Assembly (NCBI GenBank): GCA_947561715.1
Contig: OX387199.1
Span: 5,275,001-5,339,000 of the forward strand
Reading direction: 5' to 3'
DNA from: Ascidia mentula
Lineage: Eukaryota > Chordata > Ascidiacea > Phlebobranchia > Ascidiidae
Length of the DNA stretch: 64,000 nucleotides
In this document: one piece after another, positions 1-11,695 of the stretch
Layout: the number at the start of each line of letters is the position of its first letter
Numbering within the stretch: the first letter of the stretch is position 1
Translations under genes and position numbers: made by a program
Notes under the pieces: model-generated
The model's input: only the letters and a program-made list of their open reading frames with translations
Database searches by the model: none
Told to the model about the DNA's origin: nothing

Positions 1-2678
1 GTTCGCGGGGCAAATCTCGTTCCGATATTGTGGATTCATACCGGTCTTATCCCTTGCGTAAAAATAATCCTTTAGAATTGGTTGCGCAGTCAAAGCTGCC
101 AACTCTAAGATTCAAGTTTTGTTGATGAACCAAAACGTATTTTCACTTTGTTGTCAATACTCAGGCCCGAATTCATGCGAATTTTTCATTTCGAGAAATT
201 GTTGTTTAAATGTTTGGCTCATAAGATTACTGATGACCAGGAAACGCATTTTTAACCTTCAGGAACAAACCAGGTCTTTCCAAGATGTAAATTATGTGAA
301 TAGTTTAACTGGCAACGAATGGTTCGTCATATTTCTGATATTTAAATTTCCGACTGGCAAAACAGGTTTAATACATTTATTTCGTTCGAGTCTTCGTCTA
401 TACAAATAACATAAGTTTACCGCTGACTGGCGACAGGGGAGAGCATTGTTTTTGTCCAGATGGGAAGAGCTGACAAGTTAGGAATAATCCCTCCATGTTG
501 GCGATTGTGTCGAGAGCAGAATGGTGCAAACCTTCCACTGAGTTCTGTTTCCACTTGTGTGAGAGAAGCACGCCAATTGTGGCTCCCCATGACCCCATGC
601 TCAGCACCCAACCTCATAAATAACAGTTTCTTATAATTCTCATGAATAACAGTTTCAAAAAATTGTTGTATAGATTAAGCTAACGCGTAGTTGTGCTGGT
701 AATGCATTTTCCAGTATAAAAACTTACATTTCACAAAACTTACATGGCCAACGGACACTCATTTCAAATTATAACGCAATAAAGGCCCATTGTATGTCAA
801 TTAATTTAGTCAATAAGATATATGCCAATATTCGTTTGCAAACCGACGTTACATCTTAACATTTCACTGAAATCGATATTTTGACCGATATTTACATTTA
901 AGTAAATTAAACTAACTTACCGACTGCTTGTATAACTGTCTTGGCCATTGCCACAAATTCCCTTCTCGCGAACTGGTTTCTGGCCAAGTTAAAACGGTTT
1001 CATAAAAACTTCTCTGCGAAAGCCTTTTTTTCTATTCCGTGCGGATAACGTCATTTGCCACAAGTGGGCGTGCGTGGGTCCAAATACATTGGTAACCAAA
1101 CATTTTTGATAAAGATAGCAAGAGAGTCGGGGTTCGAATCCTGGTGTTTCATCTGTATAGCCACAGATAATAATTTTGACATCAAAATCTTAAACATTTC
1201 ATATTTTTATGAGATAAAATGGTTTATGGCCAAGATGAGCTTTTTGGCAAAACTGGTAACATTAATTGTTAATTATTACTACGGTGTTTCTTATAACTTG
1301 GTTTGCCACCAACGACATTAACTGAAACAGGGCTTATTGGTCGAAACGTAGAAAATCGGAGTGCATTTGCAAACTATATCGGTTTATTAAACGTTGCTGT
1401 CTTTACTGAGACGCATCAAGCTATATTCGTTAATAAACTGTTTTGTTCGGGTTTTGTTTTCCAGTGAATCCTGCAGAGACATTGAGATTGCGCCTGCGCC
1501 AAACAATGTGATTGGAGTAATTTATCACAAGCTTGTAACATACGTCACAGAAACCAGTGGTTGAATTGCGTGGTGTTTTGCGCGCAGGTTTGCACATGCA
1601 CTGCATAATCCCATACTGCGGCCCATATGATAAATTCATCGAATGTTCTCAAGTAAAGTGATTCATTCAACATCCTGTTTGCCACATAAAATGTTCTCCT
1701 ATGCTTATGTCACATCACACCTATGTTCTTGTATTTTATTACTTCAAGCGCCTCATGATATCACGTGACATTATTGACCAATCAGCTCTCAGTATGGAGA
1801 GCTTCAAAGCCCATTGTGTACCTGTAAATTCATTCTATTTGATTCCATTCTATTAACCTTGTTCTGTCGTATTACTGTTACATTGCTATTATCACTGAGA
1901 CTCTACAAGCTATTCGCCGGCTTGGGATTTATTCCCATAGCCTGGTAATAAACTGTTTAATCGGGGTGAGGTGAGGTTAAAACCTTACAAGCTGAATAGC
2001 AGTCGGGAGTCGGAAATTGAAATATTTCACTGTATTTGCATCAACAATCCAATTGTGTTCACTTCTGTTTTAAATAATCAACAAAATTCTTCCGCTAAAC
2101 ACGACTCGAAGATTTAAAATTGGAGATGAACTTTAATAGGAGTCACGTTTTAAAATTACTTGATCACAAGACCCTTTGACGTCTTCCGAGAAGTTTGGCC
2201 ATTTTGAAAACTTATTTGCATGAAACTGAAGCACCCACATCATGACATACCAGCAGATTGTGTGAGTCTGTCTGCGTTGATTTATTAAGCGCTTCTGGTC
2301 GTGTTTTCTACATCAAAGTAGTCGACTTGCTGTTATAACCCGAATATTAGGTTCACTTATTATGTACATTTCAAAATACTTTCGTCGAAAAAGAAGTAGG
2401 GAGCTCGTATTGGTGAATAACCAAGTGGCGCTGGAGACGATGTGACAAAATACAATAAACCGTCGTCGCTTTCATTAAAGAAAAATATGTAAAGCCAACT
2501 ACTGATGTCTAATTGGCTGCGTTCATGCACTCTGAAGACACTCATATAAACAAAACTGTATTTTCTCTTCTTTTGTATTTAGTCGCCCGACTTTGCCTTC
2601 AATTCACACAAGGCATAATATCCCCAGTGCTTTGTGACCACCCACAACTATTTGACACAAAATCAATGAGACATAAAC
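1..2678. other. Gene-free stretch left of ZCCHC9
   Basis: I see no convincing gene here. The open frames are short, lack splice support and show no recognisable protein. Two segments, about 1380-1440 and 1880-1960, resemble each other: each has ACTGAGAC, then CAAGCTAT, then AATAAACTGTTT. They may be decayed copies of one repeat. Around 1131 there is a tRNA T-arm or B-box-like string (GGTTCGAATCC), probably a SINE remnant. The string TAACATACGTCACAGAAA at about 1537 recurs near 12559. Confidence 0.5.
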
Positions 2679-4147
2679 TCAAAAAAATACAATCTTCTTT
2701 TTCCTCCTGGCAGGTTGTTTTGGTGGAATAATATCTTCATACAAACTCATCTCGTCATCGATACTGACATGGGATTTGTTGTGTGTGTTGGTTCCCATGG
2801 CAACTCGTGGCATCCGGTAAACAGTTACCTCACCTTTGACCCGTCGGTCGGGGCAGTCCTTTTTGTAATGTTCAACTGACCCACAAAGTTGGCAAGAGCC
2901 CCCGTCAGGGTACAAACCCCTGGGGTTATCGGGGCAGGACTTGGAAAGGTGGCCAGTTTCTCCACATACAAAACATTTTGCAAAAACAAATTCCTTCCCT
3001 GTTAAAGAAGCGTAACATTGTTAGTGGAATGACATGGACAATACTTTTAGGCAAAATGAAGACATCTTCAACAAACAGTTATCTGGACAGCATAATTTTC
3101 TTTACATAATTAATTACATACTGTACTGCCATGATTCCTGATATACACACTTATTATTCTACTCAATTACACAACCAAATTACTACCAAAGACATGTAAC
3201 TAAACAAAACACAAATAAATAATCAAACAACCACTGACGGCATGCACCTCTGGCAACTTTAGCCGTGCAGACACTTGATCTATGTTCAGTTGATCCACAT
3301 TTAAAGCAGATATCAACTCCCTGTTCTACGTCATCCTTCATCATGGGACAATCAGCCATGCCATGACCAGGCATACGACAGTGGAAGCAAACCTATAGAC
3401 CAAAAACCTGGTAAGTTGTGAGAGGGTATGATATTTTGTATGTATGAATTTGTTTGGGGTACTTACCTGTTATATTATGAAAACAGCTGGAATAACCCCT
3501 TAATTTGTTCAATAAACAATAAAAGAGTGACAAGTAACCATTTGTCATCAAATGGACATGTTCAGCTTTTCAAAACATGAATCAATAATTGTTGGAATTG
3601 GCAAAAATACTGGTGTTTTACTGAATAACCAATCAAACGTACAACCTATTTGTTTGGGCACTGTTCATTGCTTTGAACGCGAACACCCCTATTATTACAA
3701 TGGACTCAAGACAGTGCAGATGGATATAGCAACCATGTGCAATAAATTAAGCAACTTTCAAGACCATTTGAAGTTTATGATGACAGTTATGGTTGTAACA
3801 ACTATCTAACAACCTTGGATGCTTCCTTGTTTCGTATTCGTTTGACCCGACGATTTTCTCTTCGTTTGTCTTTTTTAACGGCTAAATCTTGGGCAGTTTC
3901 CAACTGCAATTGTTCCAGTGTTGGACCTCCTTTCTTACCTGGCAATGCAAAAATGAGTCAACAAAAATACTGATCAGTTTGTTTGAATGACTAGTCTTGC
4001 ATTCAATTATCACATGACTGTACTTTAACAAAATGATTGTTATGCTGGTTTACCATTTGGTTTTGCTGTATTTTTAAAGTCATTCCACTTTGAAGCTTGG
4101 TGAGGAACTTTTTTAACAGTTATCCCATTCCTGGCCCACCTTGTCAT
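2679..4147 (-). CDS. ZCCHC9: ZCCHC9-like CCHC zinc-knuckle protein, 4 exons
   Basis: Exons 4147-4054, 3938-3814, 3392-3248 and 2998-2679 join in frame to 227 residues; human ZCCHC9 is somewhat longer, about 271. The N-terminus MTRWAR matches the start of vertebrate ZCCHC9 and fixes the ATG at 4147. A basic Lys/Arg-rich stretch in exon 2 is followed by four CX2CX4HX4C zinc knuckles, beginning CFHC, CFKC, CFVC and CQLC. The Lys-rich C-terminus ends in KKKIVFF. The family is a nucleolar/nuclear nucleic-acid-binding protein; mammalian reports link it to NF-kB and MAPK signalling, but its molecular role is poorly defined. All introns are GT-AG with phases 1, 0, 1. NUDT17 lies upstream on the same strand. 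Confidence 0.93.
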
Positions 4148-4998
4148 GGTGGTAACTTACTTAAAGCAAAACAATAATAAATTTGTACACCTAGAAAAGG
4201 GGAAAAATTTGAAAGAACAATAACAACAGCAGGGGTTTTCAAATACAAATGAATATGTCAACAAATGTTCACAACTGAATAATTAAAAAAATATATAACT
4301 GTGAAGCTGTTATGTTGTTCATGATTTGCTACGGCGATCTATTGTTTAACAGCTCGGCTACTTAATGTCAACAAACAATCTGACAATAACGGGCAATTTG
4401 TTATTATGTGAGCTAAACTGTAAAGAACAATGTAAGTTTCTGTGGCTGGCTACTGTGTAATTACATACTTTCACAAGCAAGACAACAGGCTTTGGTACCA
4501 ACACATAAAATACAACATTAATAAAATCACAGTTACAAACAAAAAAACTACAAAGTAACACTAAAAATTTCCAGTTAAGTTAAAATTTACGACCATAAAA
4601 TGAGAACATGAAAGAAGATTTCAAAACAATGTTGGTCAGAATAAATGAATGTTGAAGGGCACATGCTGAAAACTTGCAATATTGCATCAGGTAGTGAAGC
4701 AATTGACACACAACAATTTTTTCCACTCAGTACATTGTACATATATCAATGTTATGACAACTACAGGAAGCAGGCAGTAATAGGACATGTCTACAGGAGG
4801 TAAAAATGTGTTCAAGTATGTAAAGATCATGACTTCTGATAATTACACTTGTTTCACTTTACCTACATTTTCACTTATAGCTTCAACACACAAAACTGCT
4901 GCAAAGAAAGAAATTAAAAAACTAAAGTTTGCCAATAAAACTAATTATGAATCTTAACACACGGTTTTAAAACACAAATTTGTTTTGGGACAAAACAG
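4148..4998. other. Interval between NUDT17 and ZCCHC9 with a possible mini-exon
   Basis: No protein-coding gene is seen in this 850-bp gap. On the minus strand 4898-4863 looks like a 36-nt exon: a T-rich tract and TTTGCAG precede it and GTAAAG follows. NUDT17 also has a usable donor near its stop, CAG|GTACGA after 5012. Joining the two would replace the last few NUDT17 residues with a short alternative tail. The mini-exon could instead be a 5' non-coding exon of ZCCHC9. Confidence 0.3.
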
Positions 4999-5964
4999 CT
5001 ATTTTTCGTACCTGCAGAACTTCTCGAGCCACAGTTTAAGTGCGAACTTTGTGCCAGTGCTTACCCTCTCATGTTTATTGTCTTTGATCATATTTAGCAT
5101 CGGCGAAAATGGAATGTGATCAGTTTCGTGTGTTTTATCACCATCTACAACTGCGCCGACCAAACTATTATCATCAGGAGTGTGCCTTCCAGTGCAGCAA
5201 TTTTCACAATGCTGACTCAAATTGAACTGTGCATCAGACTGGACAATCCTCCTGACACGACAAGGGCACAACCACACCGAGCAATCAACCTCACTTTGCT
5301 GCAAGTTAATTTTGGAGTTAATTTCTTTTGTTGATTGTTTTCCTTTGACATATAGATAGGCAACAACATGGTGTCGTTTTGGAAGACCAGTGTTTAACCA
5401 AGGAGGGTAGACAGACTCCCACAAACCCAATAGCTTAGATTGGGAAACAAGTATGGTCGAATCTAATGCAATTCCTATTTCTTCATGTGTCTCGCGGAAT
5501 GCTGCTTGCTCAAAGGTTTCATCAGGGTCAATATGTCCACCAGGTGGCACCCACACATTGGGAAAAGTGCGCATGTTTGGTGCCCTTCTTGTGAGTAATA
5601 TATTGTTGTCAGCACTTTCTAACAACAATGCAACCCCAACATTGACGCCGCGCAACCGAGTTTGTGGGGACAAGTTGAGAAGTTGTTCCTCATCAAGTTG
5701 TTTGATTGGACAAAACGGAGGCCTGGCCAATATACCACAACTGTAGGACTCAGTACTTGAATTCTCGCCTTCAGTTGGCGCCGAGAGAACTAGTCTGTTG
5801 TTGCTGAGCCTACAGGATACTTTCACTTCGTTTGCCGACAGAACTGAGCCGACGTGCTCACGTTGAAGAATATCAACCAAACTTTCCGAAAACTTTGCAA
5901 CAATTGAAGCTTCGGAATGCTTAGGCACGTGATGCACGAGGAGTCTTACTGACCGAGAAGCCAT
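4999..5964 (-). CDS. NUDT17: NUDT17-like Nudix hydrolase, single exon
   Basis: An uninterrupted 321-codon frame starts at an ATG at 5964; human NUDT17 is about the same length. The Nudix box Gx5Ex7REUxEExGU is visible at residues 143-165. It begins GGHIDPDETFEQ and ends RETHEEIGI; the usual aliphatic U position is Thr, with the metal-binding Glu residues intact. Nudix enzymes hydrolyse nucleoside diphosphates linked to another moiety using Mg2+ or Mn2+; the physiological substrate of NUDT17 is not settled. The upstream part (TRRAPNMRTFPNVWVPPGG) is typical of the NUDT17/NUDT8 branch. It is divergent to PSME3IP1, with 645 bp between the two starts, and lies head-to-tail with ZCCHC9. A cryptic donor near the stop may give an alternative C-terminus. 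Confidence 0.93.
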   Translation of the reverse strand: MASRSVRLLVHHVPKHSEASIVAKFSESLVDILQREHVGSVLSANEVKVSCRLSNNRLVLSAPTEGENSSTESYSCGILARPPFCPIKQLDEEQLLNLSPQTRLRGVNVGVALLLESADNNILLTRRAPNMRTFPNVWVPPGGHIDPDETFEQAAFRETHEEIGIALDSTILVSQSKLLGLWESVYPPWLNTGLPKRHHVVAYLYVKGKQSTKEINSKINLQQSEVDCSVWLCPCRVRRIVQSDAQFNLSQHCENCCTGRHTPDDNSLVGAVVDGDKTHETDHIPFSPMLNMIKDNKHERVSTGTKFALKLWLEKFCRYEK

Positions 5965-6609
5965 AGTTTCACCCTAAATCTTAAAAGTAATAAAACTACA
6001 TTTAAAATATATTGTAGTAACAATTGAATGTGGTAAATTAGAAAAAGTCTCTATTTAGGAATTTATTGATAATCAACTTTACCCTATCGCGTTCGCTTGC
6101 AACTAACTACGTAACGTGACCACTAGCACGGGTTTCCAGTTTGTCAATTACGCAGCTTTCAATTTTACCCTTTTTCTTAACATTATCCTGGAACCGGCAA
6201 TAGAAATCTCGCGCATTCTATGCACAACAATCTTGTTGTCACCAGAAGTTTATCACTCAAAACTACAACTGTTTGTTTAAATCAAAACATTTTTACGAAA
6301 TATAATTACGGTATTTGTCTTCACATATCACGAAAACATAAAAGCGAAGAATCCCTACCAAAAAAGGTAATGCTATTACAAAGCTATTGCAAGTTTTAAA
6401 ATTGAAATGCTTTTTAAGCAGACCCAGCGCCAGCGGTGTCCACAAGAACATCTTGAAAATTAAGCAGGAATAACAATAAAAATCTTATTGCTAAACAAAA
6501 CTACCTAATGGTGTTTCCCCATTTTATATCTGTTTTTGGCTTGTTAGCTATTTTACTTTATTTAACGAATAATGTATGATAACGACTGGGTAAACATACT
6601 TTACCAAAC
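5965..6609. promoter_or_regulatory. Divergent promoter region between NUDT17 and PSME3IP1
   Basis: This 645-bp AT-rich interval separates two oppositely oriented start codons, so it must hold the 5' regions of both genes. I see no clear TATA box or named transcription-factor site that I can defend. The assignment rests on gene geometry only. Confidence 0.5.
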
Positions 6610-7257
6610 ATGAATAAGTTCGTAAGTGAATCCGAAATTGCTGAAAAGCGTCGCGTTCGCCAAGAAGAATGGGAAAAAGTTAGAAAAGCGGAAGATCCTG
6701 TTGAAGCACCAGAGCCAGATGAAGCTTACGATCCAAGATCGTTGTACGACCGCTTGCAGGAACAGAAAGACAAAAAACAAAGCGAATTTGAGGAAAGTAT
6801 CAAGTTCAAAAACCAGTTCAGGGGAATTGATAAAACCGAAGCAGAGTTCCTTGACATGGTGTCTGATCAGGCCTCGAAACTTGAAAAGCAGAAGAAAGAC
6901 GCAGTGGAAAAGGAGTTGAATGATTTCCGTGCTGCTGTAAGAACTGTGAGGACAATCGAATCAAAAGAGGTTGCAGAAAATGTTCCAAAATCCCTGACTG
7001 TTCCTCCCAAAAAGTCAAGTAACAAACAGGTCAAATTATTGCAATCTGGAATTAAGCGGAAAATCACTACTGCTGTGTCTGATGGTGGTGAAAAAAAGTC
7101 TCTGGGTAACAGCGAATCTATGTCTGATTCAAACGACAACAAAGGCCATAATGTTATGATAAATGACACTGAAAAAATGGCCAACAAGAAACCGCTCCTG
7201 ACTGGGTTGGTCAGTTATGATTCTGATGAGAATTCAAGTGAATCTGAAAGTTCATAA
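6610..7257 (+). CDS. PSME3IP1: PSME3IP1 (FAM192A/PIP30)-like protein, single exon
   Basis: A 215-codon frame starts at MNKFVSESEIAEKRR. The N-terminal half carries the diagnostic FAM192A/NIP30 core: RRVRQEEWEKVRKAEDP, then YDPRSLYDRLQEQKD, then FKNQFRGIDKTEAEFLD, predicted as long charged helices. A variable middle follows, then a serine/acidic C-terminus (YDSDENSSESESS). In mammals the equivalent acidic tail is phosphorylated by CK2 and binds the PA28-gamma proteasome activator (PSME3) in the nucleus; this family knowledge fits the tail seen here. Human protein is 254 residues, so this is a slightly short orthologue. An AATAAA signal follows within about 40 bases of the stop. Confidence 0.93.
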   Translation: MNKFVSESEIAEKRRVRQEEWEKVRKAEDPVEAPEPDEAYDPRSLYDRLQEQKDKKQSEFEESIKFKNQFRGIDKTEAEFLDMVSDQASKLEKQKKDAVEKELNDFRAAVRTVRTIESKEVAENVPKSLTVPPKKSSNKQVKLLQSGIKRKITTAVSDGGEKKSLGNSESMSDSNDNKGHNVMINDTEKMANKKPLLTGLVSYDSDENSSESESS

Positions 7258-8402
7258 CAATTGCTGTCTTGGCAAAATCAAAAAATGAAAATAATAAAGA
7301 TGGTGAACAAATGAACAAAGAAACTTTCTTAATGCATTACTGCGTTTTGTTTACAATTATGAATAGTTTTTGCAATTAAGTATCTGACCAATAAGTTAAA
7401 AAACAATGCTTAGTGTGGTACTTTTTAAGTTTGTGACAGAAGTTAGGCTTTTTTCTAGTTTTAGAAAAAAATGACAACATAAATTGATATTTTTTTCTAC
7501 CTATGTTACATGTTTTTCAGCTGCATTAATACATGTCAGCTGCATTAATACAACTTGTGTCTTTTAATAATCTTTAAAACTAGTATTGTGGCTGCATGGG
7601 ACCATCTACACAGCAAGATTTTGTAAAGGCTTTTGGTCCTTTGTGTCTAACTTTGATAGATTTGCATGGAGAAAAGAAGGGCTTTACATGCAACCACAGA
7701 TGATTGGGTATGAAACCCAAATACATTTTTGTTGCTTTTGACTTTGTAACCAGGGGGCCAAAAAGGGAGGTAAAGCTAAAGCACTACTCCAGCAAAAAAA
7801 ATTAAACAAAATGTAGAAGCGAGAGATGGACTATTCACAAAACCACCAACGATTGGGCATTTTAACCAGAGCTGGTCGAGCACGATTGGAAAAAAATTGT
7901 GAAACCTGTATTTCTCCCCCCCGCATAAAAAGACTAATCACAATTAAAGAACGGCAAATGTTGACTTACAAGGGAGGGGTCCGATGTGGACAAATAGGCC
8001 AAGTGTGTAACCTGACTTTAACGATTAATTTCTCTTCAATAATGCAGCCTTAACTTCTTTCTGATTTGTTCGCCCACTTTTTAACCAATTAAAGGCCCGG
8101 CACCATTGAACTGGAGATATCCCGAAAAAAATTTCGCAAAGTTATTTTCCTCTTTTTGGTATTTTAGGGCCTTTAAAAACTGCCCAAATTCACCTTGCAT
8201 CCGTGACAACCAACCAATGCATCCGTGCTCATTCAACCCTAAAATGACGTTCATGCATCACTGGTTCCTTTTTTACTTGCTGTTGTGACAAGACAAGGAG
8301 TATGAAATGGGCATTTCCCTCCGGAGAAACTCACTTTATTAGAAATAAGCGGCCTTTAATTAAATTATTTCTGCAAGTTAGGTGGCCTCTTACCCTAATT
8401 AT
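7258..8402. other. Intergenic, nothing recognised
   Basis: Beyond the likely PSME3IP1 polyadenylation signal near 7292, I see no gene, RNA or repeat here that I can support. The open frames at 7826-8053 and 8106-8288 are short, have no splice context and resemble no known protein. Confidence 0.5.
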
Positions 8403-8645
8403 TTAAACACCACAAACTTGATTGGAATAACTGCTGTATGTGTAAGTTGGCTTATCAGGTTTTACACTGTAGCGTTTTTGTGCGCGTTCTTCTTTCATCT
8501 CCGTGTATCTGACACCAATCAGGTATAACAATATTTTAACAAAGATGGCACAAACGTACGGCAACAGTCCAAGCGAAACCACAAGTAACAGAATGAGTGG
8601 AATTACCACAGAATGGGTGGAATCACACCCACCTCCACCAAAACA
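8403..8645 (-). CDS. Possible 3' terminal exon of a small membrane protein
   Basis: The frame from 8645 to the TAA at 8403 (81 codons) has no ATG near its start but follows an acceptor (TTTACTAG), so it reads as a terminal exon in phase 0. It begins CFGGGGCDSTHS, continues into a strong hydrophobic segment (VVIPLILLLVVSLGLLPYVC), then a charged stretch (RYTEMKEERAQKR) and a Tyr-rich tail (KPTYTYSSYSNQ). It looks like one transmembrane helix plus a short cytoplasmic tail. No upstream exon was found before the NAT gene that ends at 9120. It may belong to a gene interleaved with NAT or be a relic. I do not recognise the family. Confidence 0.35.
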   Translation of the reverse strand, partial: CFGGGGCDSTHSVVIPLILLLVVSLGLLPYVCAIFVKILLYLIGVRYTEMKEERAQKRYSVKPDKPTYTYSSYSNQVCGV

Positions 8646-9119
8646 CTAGTAAATGCAATTCGTTACATATACAAAGCACCGGTCAAAGACGTCGGCAAGG
8701 CATGTAAAAGGGCGGCCCAACAGATTACAATAGTTTAGAGTCCAGATTATTGTTTTAGAGTTTGAGCGATTGTTGACATAGGGTGTTCAGGTTGTTATCT
8801 TATATAAATATAACTGTGTTTACTATAACACAACACAAACTAAGCCCATTAAACTCATTTGTTGACAATAAACAAATAGTACATTAGTAAACGCAGGATT
8901 GTATTAAAATCAGTAAAGCATACAGAACCACTTGTAATAAAAGACTATGTTGAAATCAATGAGGTCGAACGAAGTAAATACAAATGTTTCATATTCAGTT
9001 ACTTGAGGCAGAGTACACTGTGGTGTGTTTTTCACAATTGGCTAAGCACCATGTACGAACAAACTGAAACCATACAAGATAGCATTATAAATACACTAAA
9101 GGGAGTTCCTAAATTAAAC
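8646..9119. other. Intergenic, nothing recognised
   Basis: AT-rich sequence between the possible terminal exon and the 3' end of the first NAT gene. I see no coding exon or RNA gene. Confidence 0.5.
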
Positions 9120-10447
9120 TTAAGTGCTAAAATTTTGAGTGTGGCCCGTACGCTTTTTCATTTCACTAAAAAAGTTGACCTTGTGTCTCACTTCATATTT
9201 ATACAATTCCTTACAAACGTTGACGATTTCTTCATCACTTTCCATAACTTTCTCCACCACGATTTTGTCAGTATTAGGGTCTATGCTTTCTTTGATGACA
9301 TAATCGTGTCCAAGCGTTTTAATGAGACGTTTCGGCTCATAACGGTGCAATAAAATCTGTGTCTGGAAATCTCCATTCTTTTCATCATGATACTGATCAT
9401 TGCATTTGTTATAATCCCCTAGTTTCGTCGGTTTTGTGGTCATGCGAAAAAGTGGACTCCAATGGTCCGATTCCTCTTTAGCACATTTCTCATTGCAGTA
9501 ACCAGTCGATGGCCCGGGAGGCGCTGGACCTTGTTTAATAATTTGGCCTGCACAATACAAATATTTACTTGTAACATTTTCAATTTAACACAAAAAAAAT
9601 TCGCCATTCATACTTGATGTAAAAGGCACAGTTAATAGCCAGGCCAGCATCCCCGGCCCTTTGGTTAAGATCCCAATTTTTCAATATTTGAAATCAGTCA
9701 TGCTTAACAAAAAAAACTTGTTTCAGTTATGCTTAAAAAAACTGATTTGAACCTTTACTGTCTAGAACTGTTTTCTTGTGTCGTTCGATGTAAAAATGAA
9801 AACTGTCTTGTCCCGGGATGTTTCGTGATCTGTACATTGCATGAGTTTCAACATGTGGGTGCATGTGTTGAATTTTCATGGGGCCTACAACAGGTCCACC
9901 AGGGTCGCAAAAGTAATATTCCCCATCAACATATATCTGTAATGAAAACTAATTGTTTTAATAAAAACAAAATGCAATAGTCGAGAATTTCATGATACAG
10001 ACGTTGTTGTACTATACAATCATTTTCAGTGTAAAATGCATGTATTGAAGTATTGAAGATTGACAAAACCTGAAGTTATGTTCCTTTAAATTGCAAAAGT
10101 ATGTTGGGTAGACTTACAAATGGAAACATGTGAGAATAGGGTGGTGTGTAGCAACCCCAGCCAGGATGAAAGAATTCCCCTTGTCCACAATGAACTGTGT
10201 ATCCCAGTTGTTCCAGAAGCCACTTGAAGAGCCAGTTCAGTTCATAGCACATTGCGCCGCTTCTGTTGACAACTATCTTCTTGTACATGGTTTCAAGATC
10301 CAATACAATACGATCTCCTCCAAACATATCCAAGCTCGTATAGGGCACAGCTATCTTATGGGCAAGAGAAATTGCACCCAAGTTTTTCAGATTAGGTTCT
10401 CGCGAACCATTGTAAGCAATCCTCTGAAGATACTCGTCCACATTCAT
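9120..10447 (-). CDS. Arylamine N-acetyltransferase 1, 3 exons
   Basis: Exons 10447-10118, 9936-9753 and 9547-9120 (intron phases 0 and 1) encode 313 residues. The catalytic triad is in the expected places: Cys67 (SGAMCYELNWLF), His106 (YSHMFPF) and Asp122 (YYFCDPGG), close to Cys68/His107/Asp122 of human NATs. The early motif VPYTSLDMFGG corresponds to VPFENLNMHCG of vertebrate enzymes. NATs transfer acetyl from acetyl-CoA to arylamines and hydrazines in the cytosol. The C-terminal third (CNEKCAKEESDHWSPLF) is lineage-specific in appearance. A second copy with the same exon lengths (330 and 184 nt) lies at 16517-18020 on the same strand. ATG 10447 is the first in-frame start and aligns with the paralogue. 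Confidence 0.92.
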
Positions 10448-11337
10448 TATGAACACAGGCTTAATGCAAAAGAAAATAGGATGTCTTTGCGACAAAGATT
10501 TGCATTTCGGTTAGTTTAAATTTGTCACTGAATTAAAAATAGTGTAGAAAAATGAAACAAAAAGTTAAATTTTTGTCAAAATAGTACAATTACATTAAAA
10601 AGATATCACAACCAACGAGGTAACAGGTCTGCAATTAAATATGTTCAGTAGATATTTAAGCTTTTGCTCAATAGTATTGAAGGCGGCATGTGTAATTATC
10701 CGACTGACTGCAAGCGCGACGACTTCGAGATAATTTAATAGAAACTAAGCGTTTTCGTAGGTGCAACACATTATGCGGCTTGTCTGGAAGTTTAATTTTT
10801 AATAAAGTTACCCACGCCACGCAAGTTGACAATATCGTTAAAAATACCTCAACACAAACAGAACGAGTAAATTTGCAGTTAAAACATTTATCTTGTGGTA
10901 AATTTACTGTGACTGACCTCAAAGCTATAGCTTAATCAAAAAGGCCATCTACTTGGGTGTCGATACCCGTTTCTTCAAAATAACCTGGCTCTGGCATATC
11001 GTGCGTGTGTGTTCTAAGCGGCGTGACAAAACCACCAGGCGTTTCTGGGAATTGTTCATGCGTATCTGTGCCCTTTTGCTTACCCGACAGTTTCAAAATC
11101 GAGGCAAAAAGCTGGAAACCTTGGTCGTCGACATAATTTAACAAATGAGACAATCATTGGACAAATGAGACAATTTGCGCAGTTATTATATCAGAAGGTT
11201 TAAATTTGCGTGTTCAAATATCACGTCACAGGGTGTCAACAGGCTATGTAGCCTGCAAAAAATCATGACATATTTGTGCACAGACCGCAACTCATGGCTT
11301 TCTAAACATCCCAAAATATGAGACGGACTTGTGGGTG

Positions 11338-11695
11338 AAAATGTTCACCTCGGTAAAATTACTTCACTTGAGCCGTGTTTTCGATGCACTTCACTCGGTG
11401 CAGTGACTTTACTCGGTGTAGTGACCTCGTCGGTGCAGTCACTTCACTCGGTGCAGTCACTTCACTCGGTGCAGTGACTTTACTCGGTGCAGTGACCTCG
11501 TCGGTGCAGTCACTTCACTCGGTGCAGTGACTTTACTCTGTGCAGTGACCTCGTCGGTGCAGTCACTTCACTCGGTGCAGTGACTTCACTCGATGCAGTG
11601 ACCTCGTCGGTGCAGTCACTACACTCGGTACAGTGACCCCACTCGGTGCAGTGACTTCACTCGGTGCAGTGACTCCACTCGGTGCAGTCACTTCA
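11338..11695. repeat. Minisatellite, unit about 18 bp (CACTCGGTGCAGTGACTT)
   Basis: About 360 bp consist of tandem, slightly varied units such as CACTCGGTGCAGTGACTT and CTCGTCGGTGCAGTCACT, with a higher-order repeat of about 54 bp. The open frame running through its end (11633-11998) is a by-product of the repeat. A shorter related tract occurs in inverted orientation at 13228-13372. Confidence 0.85.

Noticed and set aside
5116..5746. Plus-strand frames of 72 and 97 codons across NUDT17
   Set aside because: They are antisense shadows of the Nudix coding exon.
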